Below, one piece after another: positions 30,464 through 32,429 of a DNA stretch of 32,429 nt. Position numbers and translations under genes: made by a program. Within the stretch, counting starts at the first letter, position 1. Every line of letters begins with the position of its first letter. Origin of the DNA: an uncultured beta proteobacterium (GTDB taxonomy: Bacteria > Pseudomonadota > Gammaproteobacteria > Burkholderiales > Burkholderiaceae); assembly GCA_903843315.1 (NCBI GenBank), contig CAIMPQ010000089.1:1-32429 (forward strand), written 5' to 3'. Under the pieces are notes generated by a model. The model was not told the DNA's origin, did not search any database, and saw nothing but the letters and a program-made list of their open reading frames with translations.

Positions 30464-32429
30464 ATGTACCAATAGATCCTCTTAAGGCCTCGATCTTTAC
30501 GTCAAAGGTCTGGCAAAAAAAAGTAATCCCCATTGCCATTGGCGCTATTGGCATATTTGCTTTGCTGTTATTGGCGCTGCTTTTTATTGCATCATCTAAC
30601 ACAGAGTTTTTTGAAAATTACTTTATTTGGCTTTATGCGGCCAATATAGTTATTGGGATCTGTCTTGCTTTAGTCATCTTATCTTTGATCGTCGTGATTG
30701 GAGTTCGATGGTATCGGGGCCACTTTGGTACCCGCCTAATTGCAAAATTGGCAATGATTTTTGCTTTAGTTGGAATTGTTCCCGGTTTAATTTTGTATGG
30801 CGTCTCTCTGCAGTTTGTTTCCCGCAGTATTGAAACTTGGTTTGATGTAAAGGTAGAGTCTGCCCTGAACTCCGGCCTAGAGTTGGGTCGTGTTACCTTG
30901 CGAGTTGCTCAAGAAGAGATTTTGGCCGAGGGCAATTTCATCGCTGATCAGATTGTGCAGGCTCCACCAGGAGCAAGTACTGAGCAGGTTGCTACTATGG
31001 TTATGAAGGTCCGCAATCAATTTGGCATTCAGGAGGTCAGCCTCTTTAATATGCAGCGCAATTTGATCTTAACTAGCGAGGTAAGACCTAAAAAATACTT
31101 GCCTGCGCCCAGTGCCGATGTGATTTCAGAGGCATTTAAAAAGAAGGGTGTTGCCTTTTTAGATCAAATCGAAATGGAAGGGGGGGAGCGCGGCTATCGA
31201 GTAAGGGCAGTTGTTCCGATCGTGCGGAAAAAACTCTTACAAAGCAAATTAGAGTCTGGCAAAGTGGTGGATGATCAATTTTTTTTACAATTAGTGCGCT
31301 ATATTCCCGCGCCATTAGCTAAGAATATTTATGCGGTTGAGACTGCCTATACCGAATATCAAGAGAAGTCATTGGGACGTAGTGGTTTGCGCAAGATGTT
31401 TGTTGGGACACTAACGCTCACGTTATTTTTTGCGGTATTTGTGGCAATTACTTTGGCTCTCATGTTGGGTCGCCAATTGGCTCGCCCACTTTTGATGTTG
31501 TTAAAGGGGACGCAGGCGGTCGCAGAGGGCGACTTGTCTCCGAAGCCCGAGCTAGATACCGGGGATGAGCTGGGAATGCTGACTCGCCAATTCAATGTCA
31601 TGACGAGGCAGCTGGCCGATACTCGTAGTTCTTTACAAGAATCAAAAGCGTTTTTAGAAAAGGTACTTGGTAGCCTAACTGCAGGCGTTTGTATTTTTGA
31701 TAAAAACTACAATGTGGTCTCTAGTAACGCTGGCGCCGACCGAATTTTTGGCCAAGACCTTACTTACCTAGATGGAAAGCCTTTAAGTACTAGCCCGGTT
31801 CTTGTTGAGTTTGAAGAGGCGATTAAAGGTGGCTTTGCGACTATGAAGCTTACAGTGGCGGGGGGAGAGAGTAAGCCCCTTGGACAGCTTAGCCATCAAA
31901 ATATTCCCGTTTGGCAAAAACAAATTCAATTGCACACTACGAATGAGTATGAGAATGAGTTAGGCGTTACCTTGTTTGTGCGAGGTACTGAACTCACCGC
32001 AGATCTGCGCATGGTGGTGTTCGACGACATTACAGACGTGGTTAGCGCTCAAAGATCCATTGCTTGGAGCGAAGTGGCTAGACGCCTTGCCCATGAAATT
32101 AAAAATCCTCTTACACCTATTCAGTTATCCGCCGAACGCTTGCAACACAAGCTTGCAGGTAAGCTCAGTGCAGAGCAAGAAGAGATGATTAATCGCAGTA
32201 CTGAAACGATTATTGGTCAGGTGCAAGCGATGAAGGAGATGGTCAATGACTTTAGAGACTTTGCCAAAACACCCACACCTCAATTAAGGCCCGTTTCTAT
32301 CAATGCACTCACGACTGAAATTTTAGGTCTATATGAGGGTAGTCCGCTGCGCACTCAGCTTGATTTGCAGTGCCCAGATATTATGGGGGACCCTACCCAG
32401 TTAAGACAGGTTATCCATAATTTGCTTCA
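30460..32429 (+). CDS. NtrY-like membrane sensor histidine kinase (partial, runs off the window end)
   Basis: ATG at 30460 overlapping the previous stop (ATGA). Frame open to window end: transmembrane N-terminus (KVIPIAIGAIGIFALLLLALLFI), HAMP-like RPLLMLLKGTQAVAEGDLSPKPELDTGDELGMLTRQFNVM, PAS-like region, H-box AWSEVARRLAHEIKNPLTPIQLSAERLQ, start of ATPase domain DPTQLRQVIHNLL. Absent from the supplied ORF list because it has no stop in the window. Confidence 0.93.
   Translation, partial: MNVPIDPLKASIFTSKVWQKKVIPIAIGAIGIFALLLLALLFIASSNTEFFENYFIWLYAANIVIGICLALVILSLIVVIGVRWYRGHFGTRLIAKLAMIFALVGIVPGLILYGVSLQFVSRSIETWFDVKVESALNSGLELGRVTLRVAQEEILAEGNFIADQIVQAPPGASTEQVATMVMKVRNQFGIQEVSLFNMQRNLILTSEVRPKKYLPAPSADVISEAFKKKGVAFLDQIEMEGGERGYRVRAVVPIVRKKLLQSKLESGKVVDDQFFLQLVRYIPAPLAKNIYAVETAYTEYQEKSLGRSGLRKMFVGTLTLTLFFAVFVAITLALMLGRQLARPLLMLLKGTQAVAEGDLSPKPELDTGDELGMLTRQFNVMTRQLADTRSSLQESKAFLEKVLGSLTAGVCIFDKNYNVVSSNAGADRIFGQDLTYLDGKPLSTSPVLVEFEEAIKGGFATMKLTVAGGESKPLGQLSHQNIPVWQKQIQLHTTNEYENELGVTLFVRGTELTADLRMVVFDDITDVVSAQRSIAWSEVARRLAHEIKNPLTPIQLSAERLQHKLAGKLSAEQEEMINRSTETIIGQVQAMKEMVNDFRDFAKTPTPQLRPVSINALTTEILGLYEGSPLRTQLDLQCPDIMGDPTQLRQVIHNLL

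Noticed and set aside
30627-30833. Short ORF inside the sensor kinase (also 31976-32188)
   Set aside because: Out of frame with the long open frame from 30460 that carries clear kinase motifs.

Overview
This window reads as the replication-origin region of a betaproteobacterial chromosome. Protein motifs and gene order suggest Burkholderiales, possibly Polynucleobacter-like; that assignment is inference. Left of about 15.5 kb, genes run on the minus strand: parB(partial)-parA-rsmG-mnmG, a TSUP permease, a branched-chain amino-acid-type ABC operon (livM, livH, substrate-binding protein, livF, livG), a DUF3717 protein, a SET-domain protein, gyrB, dnaN and dnaA. To the right, on the plus strand: rpmH-rnpA-yidD-yidC-mnmE, pckG, and a stand-alone MnmC2-like FAD oxidoreductase. 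Next come topB and a short dprA (minus), then def-fmt-htpX-rsmB-DUF4390 and a partial NtrY-like sensor kinase (plus). DnaA boxes lie on both sides of dnaA, and there are two perfect parS sites. I see no mobile elements, CRISPR arrays, tRNA or rRNA genes. Most of the window is well-known core genome, and I do not find a clear-cut undescribed system. The best candidates for follow-up are the SET-domain methyltransferase + DUF3717 pair directly behind gyrB, the mnmC2/topB convergent overlap in which both strands appear to code, the minimal DprA, the Walker-A K-to-R change in LivF, and the two-sided DnaA-box arrangement.
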